Of a DNA stretch of 7,964 nucleotides, positions 5,453-7,964 are shown one piece after another. Source of the stretch: JBJSXF01 sp046086225 (GTDB lineage: Bacteria; Actinomycetota; Acidimicrobiia; IMCC26256; PALSA-610); NCBI GenBank assembly GCA_046086225.1, contig JBJSXF010000036.1, positions 1-7,964 on the forward strand. The letters are read 5' to 3'. The position numbers were made by a program, and so were the translations under genes. The number at the start of each line of letters is the position of its first letter. The stretch's first letter is position 1. The notes below the pieces were generated by a model, which ran no database searches, was not told the origin of the DNA, and saw nothing but the letters and a program-made list of their open reading frames with translations.

Positions 5453-7783
5453 ATGACCCACCTACTCGCCGCCGAAGGCGGCTACCAGGAGTTCACCCTC
5501 GCCGGTGGCGAATGGGCGATCCTCATCGCCTCGGCGCTCACCGCCGTGCTGGCGCTGCTCGTGGGCTTCGGCCTCATGCGCGGCGTGCTGGCCCAGGACG
5601 AGGGCACGGCCTCCATGAAGGAGATCGCCAAGGCGATCCAGGAAGGCGCGATGGCCTACCTGCGGCGGCAGTTCCGCACGATCGGCCTCATCCTCATCCC
5701 GGTCGCGGTGATCGTGTTCCTCACCTCGACGGCGGTGAAGAAGGCCAACGGCGACGTCGCCCTCTCCTTCATCGAGTCGGGCACGTTCCGCACTGCCGCC
5801 TTCGTGCTCGGCTGCGTCATGTCGGGGCTCACCGGCTTCATCGGCATGAGCCTGGCGGTGCGGGGCAACGTGCGCACGGCGGCGGCGGCCCGCTCGGGCT
5901 CGTTGGCCCGGGCGCTCCAGGTGGCGTTCCGCACCGGCGGCGTGGCCGGCATGTTCACGGTGGGTCTCGGTCTGCTCGGCGCTGCGCTCATCATGATGGT
6001 GTTCCAGAACACGAGCTCGGCGATCCTCGTCGGGTTCGGGTTCGGTGGCTCGCTCCTCGCCCTCTTCATGCGGGTCGGCGGGGGCATCTTCACCAAGGCG
6101 GCCGACGTGGGCGCCGACCTCGTAGGCAAGGTCGAGGCGGGCATCCCCGAGGACGACCCCCGCAACCCGGCCACGATCGCCGACAACGTGGGCGACAACG
6201 TCGGTGACTGTGCGGGCATGGCCGCCGACCTCTTCGAGTCGTACGAGGTCACCCTCGTCGCATCGATCATCCTCGGCGTGCCCGCCTTCGCAGCGATCTT
6301 CCCGAACCAGCCGGCCCTGTGGGCGGTGGGTGCACTCTTCCCGCTCGCAGCCCGGGCCATCGGCGTGCTCGCCTCCATCGTGGGCGTGTTCGCGGTGCGG
6401 GCCACCGAGAAGGACAAGAGCGCGATGGCGCCGATCAACCGCGGCTTCCTCACCGCCGGCGTCCTCACCGTGATCGGCACCCTGATCCTGGCTCTGGTCT
6501 ACGTCGGCAACCCCGAGGGCACGATCGCCAACGTCGGTCTGCGGATGTTCGGTGCGGTGGTGATCGGGCTCATCCTCGCCCAGGTCGCCTCGCGCATCAC
6601 CGAGTACTTCACCTCGACCGAGACCAAGCCGGTGCAGGAGATCGCCGAGTCGGCGGCCACCGGTGGTCCGGCGACCGCGACCCTCGCCGGTGTGAGCATC
6701 GGCCTCGAGTCCTCGGTGTGGGCGATCATCGCCATCGCCGGCGCGATCGCCACGGCCATCGGCCTCGGTGACGGCAACGTCCAGTTCTCGCTCTACCTCA
6801 TCGCCCTCACCGGCATGGGCATGCTCGCCACCACCGGCGTGATCGTGTCGGAGGACACCTTCGGTCCGGTGGCCGACAACGCGGCGGGTATCGCCGAGAT
6901 GTCGGGCGAGTTCGAGGGTGACGCGCAGCGGATCATGGTGGGCCTCGACGCGGTGGGCAACACCACCAAGGCCGTCACCAAGGGCTTCGCGATCGGCTCG
7001 GCGGTCATCGCGGCCGTGGCCCTCTTCGCCAGTTTCGTGGAGACGATCGGCGTGGAAGACGAGAAGTTCGCCAAGTTGGTCGAGGAAGCCAAGAAGGTGG
7101 GCGGCAGCGTCTTCGACGTCGTCCAGATCAACGTGGCCGATCCCAAGCAGTTCATCGGTCTGCTCATCGGTGGCTCGGTCGCCTTCCTGTTCTCGGCCCT
7201 GGCCATCCGTGCCGTCGGCCGCACCGCCGGGGTCGTCGTGCAGGAGGTGCGCAACCAGTTCGCCGACGGGCAGATCATGGCCGGCACCCGCAAGCCCGAC
7301 TACGGACCGGTCATCGACATCTGCACCGCCGCCTCGCTGCGCGAGCTGGCCACCCCGGCGCTGCTCGCCGTGCTCACCCCGGTGATCATCGGCTTCGGCA
7401 TCGGCTACCTGGCCCTCGGCGCGTTCTTGGCCGCGGTCATCCTCACCGGCCAGCTCATGGCGAACTACCTGTCGAACGCCGGTGGCGCCTGGGACAACTC
7501 GAAGAAGTACATCGAGGACGGCCACGAGGGCGGCAAGGGCTCCGACGCCCACAAGGCGGCGGTCATCGCCGACACCGTCGGTGACCCGTTCAAGGACACC
7601 GCTGGTCCGGCACTGAACCCGCTCATCAAGGTGATGAACCTGGTGTCGCTGCTCGTGCTGCCCGCCATCATCTCGAACCAGGACAACGACGGTCTCCGCC
7701 TCGGCATCGCGGCGGCGGCCACGGTGATCCTGGCCGCATCTGTCGTGAGGTCCTCGCGCCAGAGCGCATCGATCAGCGCCTGA
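5453..7783 (+). CDS. hppA: Membrane-bound proton-translocating pyrophosphatase, K+-independent type
   Basis: This 776-residue integral membrane enzyme hydrolyses PPi to two phosphates and pumps H+ across the cytoplasmic membrane. The ATG at 5453 is preceded by AGGGGA about 7 nt upstream. Family signatures are intact: FTKAADVGADLVGKVE (from about residue 213, including D218 and D222), IPEDDPRNPATIADNVGDNVGDCAGM with D244, D248 and D252 for Mg-PPi binding, DLFESYEVT, and the C-terminal KKYIEDG and IADTVGDPFKDTAGPALNPLIK. The segment GNTTKAVTKGFAIGSA has Lys at 506 and Thr at 509. K+-dependent enzymes have Ala at the first of these positions, so this one should be K+-independent and therefore H+-pumping. 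Length is in the usual 650-800 range and I see no frameshift. It shares a transcript with the DtxR-like regulator and ends at a strong terminator. Confidence 0.97.
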   Translation: MTHLLAAEGGYQEFTLAGGEWAILIASALTAVLALLVGFGLMRGVLAQDEGTASMKEIAKAIQEGAMAYLRRQFRTIGLILIPVAVIVFLTSTAVKKANGDVALSFIESGTFRTAAFVLGCVMSGLTGFIGMSLAVRGNVRTAAAARSGSLARALQVAFRTGGVAGMFTVGLGLLGAALIMMVFQNTSSAILVGFGFGGSLLALFMRVGGGIFTKAADVGADLVGKVEAGIPEDDPRNPATIADNVGDNVGDCAGMAADLFESYEVTLVASIILGVPAFAAIFPNQPALWAVGALFPLAARAIGVLASIVGVFAVRATEKDKSAMAPINRGFLTAGVLTVIGTLILALVYVGNPEGTIANVGLRMFGAVVIGLILAQVASRITEYFTSTETKPVQEIAESAATGGPATATLAGVSIGLESSVWAIIAIAGAIATAIGLGDGNVQFSLYLIALTGMGMLATTGVIVSEDTFGPVADNAAGIAEMSGEFEGDAQRIMVGLDAVGNTTKAVTKGFAIGSAVIAAVALFASFVETIGVEDEKFAKLVEEAKKVGGSVFDVVQINVADPKQFIGLLIGGSVAFLFSALAIRAVGRTAGVVVQEVRNQFADGQIMAGTRKPDYGPVIDICTAASLRELATPALLAVLTPVIIGFGIGYLALGAFLAAVILTGQLMANYLSNAGGAWDNSKKYIEDGHEGGKGSDAHKAAVIADTVGDPFKDTAGPALNPLIKVMNLVSLLVLPAIISNQDNDGLRLGIAAAATVILAASVVRSSRQSASISA

Positions 7784-7797
7784 TCGACACATCGCAC

Positions 7798-7834
7798 AAA
7801 GGCCCGGGTCGGCGACGACCCGGGCCTTTGTCAT
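7798..7834 (+). terminator. Strong intrinsic terminator of the hppA operon
   Basis: A perfect 14-bp stem (AAAGGCCCGGGTCG at 7798-7811, CGACCCGGGCCTTT at 7816-7829) closes on a GCGA tetraloop of the GNRA type. TTTGTCATT follows. It begins 14 bp after the hppA stop. The A-run on the 5' arm means it can also act on the opposite strand. Confidence 0.92.
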
Positions 7835-7914
7835 TGATGGGCACGGTTGTCGACGAACTCTTGTTCCTCACGAACGGCATGATTCACGGACGCGACCGTT
7901 CCCGGGCACCTTCG

Positions 7915-7920
7915 TAGAAT
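7915..7920 (+). promoter_or_regulatory. -10 element giving a probable leaderless transcript
   Basis: TAGAAT fits TANNNT and lies exactly 7 nt before the GTG at 7928, so the transcript should begin at or next to the start codon. No Shine-Dalgarno sequence precedes the gene. The -35 position (near 7892-7897, GCGACC) is weak. The spacing is identical to TAGATT-7 nt-ATC at 4749-4764. Confidence 0.5.
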
Positions 7921-7927
7921 CGGGTCC

Positions 7928-7964
7928 GTGGTGCGTTATCTGAGCCTCGACTGGATCGATGCGG
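7928..7964 (+). CDS. N-terminus of an unidentified protein (partial), possibly SCP2-like
   Basis: Twelve codons are visible before the right edge: GTG GTG then RYLSLDWIDA. The short 'YLS.(D/E)WI.A' opening is reminiscent of SCP2 sterol-transfer-domain proteins of actinobacteria, but 12 residues cannot establish that. GTG 7928 or GTG 7931 could be the start; the former lies 7 nt after a TAGAAT -10, consistent with leaderless initiation. It follows the hppA terminator and so has its own promoter. Confidence 0.5.
   Translation, partial: MVRYLSLDWIDA

Noticed and set aside
5462..7834. 790-codon open frame on the minus strand
   Set aside because: It is the antisense shadow of hppA with a highly charged low-complexity translation, and it runs through the terminator hairpin.

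Overview
This is a very GC-rich, gene-dense chromosomal segment with no mobile elements, CRISPR arrays or RNA genes that I can see. The GC content, the frequent GTG starts, the TANNNT-type -10 elements and the gene content (paired single-domain TrkA proteins, a KimA-like permease and a small OB-fold protein, as I remember the Rv2690c-Rv2694c region of Mycobacterium tuberculosis) point to an actinobacterium. Apparently leaderless transcripts make me lean to the Acidimicrobiia, but that placement is an inference.

Layout. Positions 1-833 (minus strand) hold a two-gene unit for exported proteins: a lipoprotein, then the N-terminus of a membrane-anchored protein that runs off the window. A 65-bp divergent gap separates it from a small OB-fold protein (899-1249, plus). 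Positions 1323-2644 (minus) hold two overlapping TrkA-type RCK proteins, transcribed divergently from a KimA-family potassium importer (2812-4689, plus). After a hairpin terminator comes a second plus-strand unit: a DtxR-family regulator (about 4762-5430) followed 22 bp later by a K+-independent proton-pumping membrane pyrophosphatase (5453-7783), closed by a strong terminator at 7798-7829. The first 12 codons of another gene begin at 7928.

How the genes fit together. The centre is an ion-homeostasis locus. KimA-type proteins import K+, the RCK proteins sense nucleotides and normally gate K+ channels or transporters, and the H+-pyrophosphatase builds the proton gradient that a K+/H+ symporter would use. 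There is no TrkH/KtrB membrane subunit here, so the TrkA pair may serve the KimA-like protein or a partner elsewhere.

The most unusual spot is the 4726-4764 promoter. An 18-bp palindrome fills the -35/-10 spacer, and the DtxR-like gene lacks any credible ATG/GTG/TTG start. The promoter geometry points to a leaderless mRNA beginning exactly at an ATC codon.
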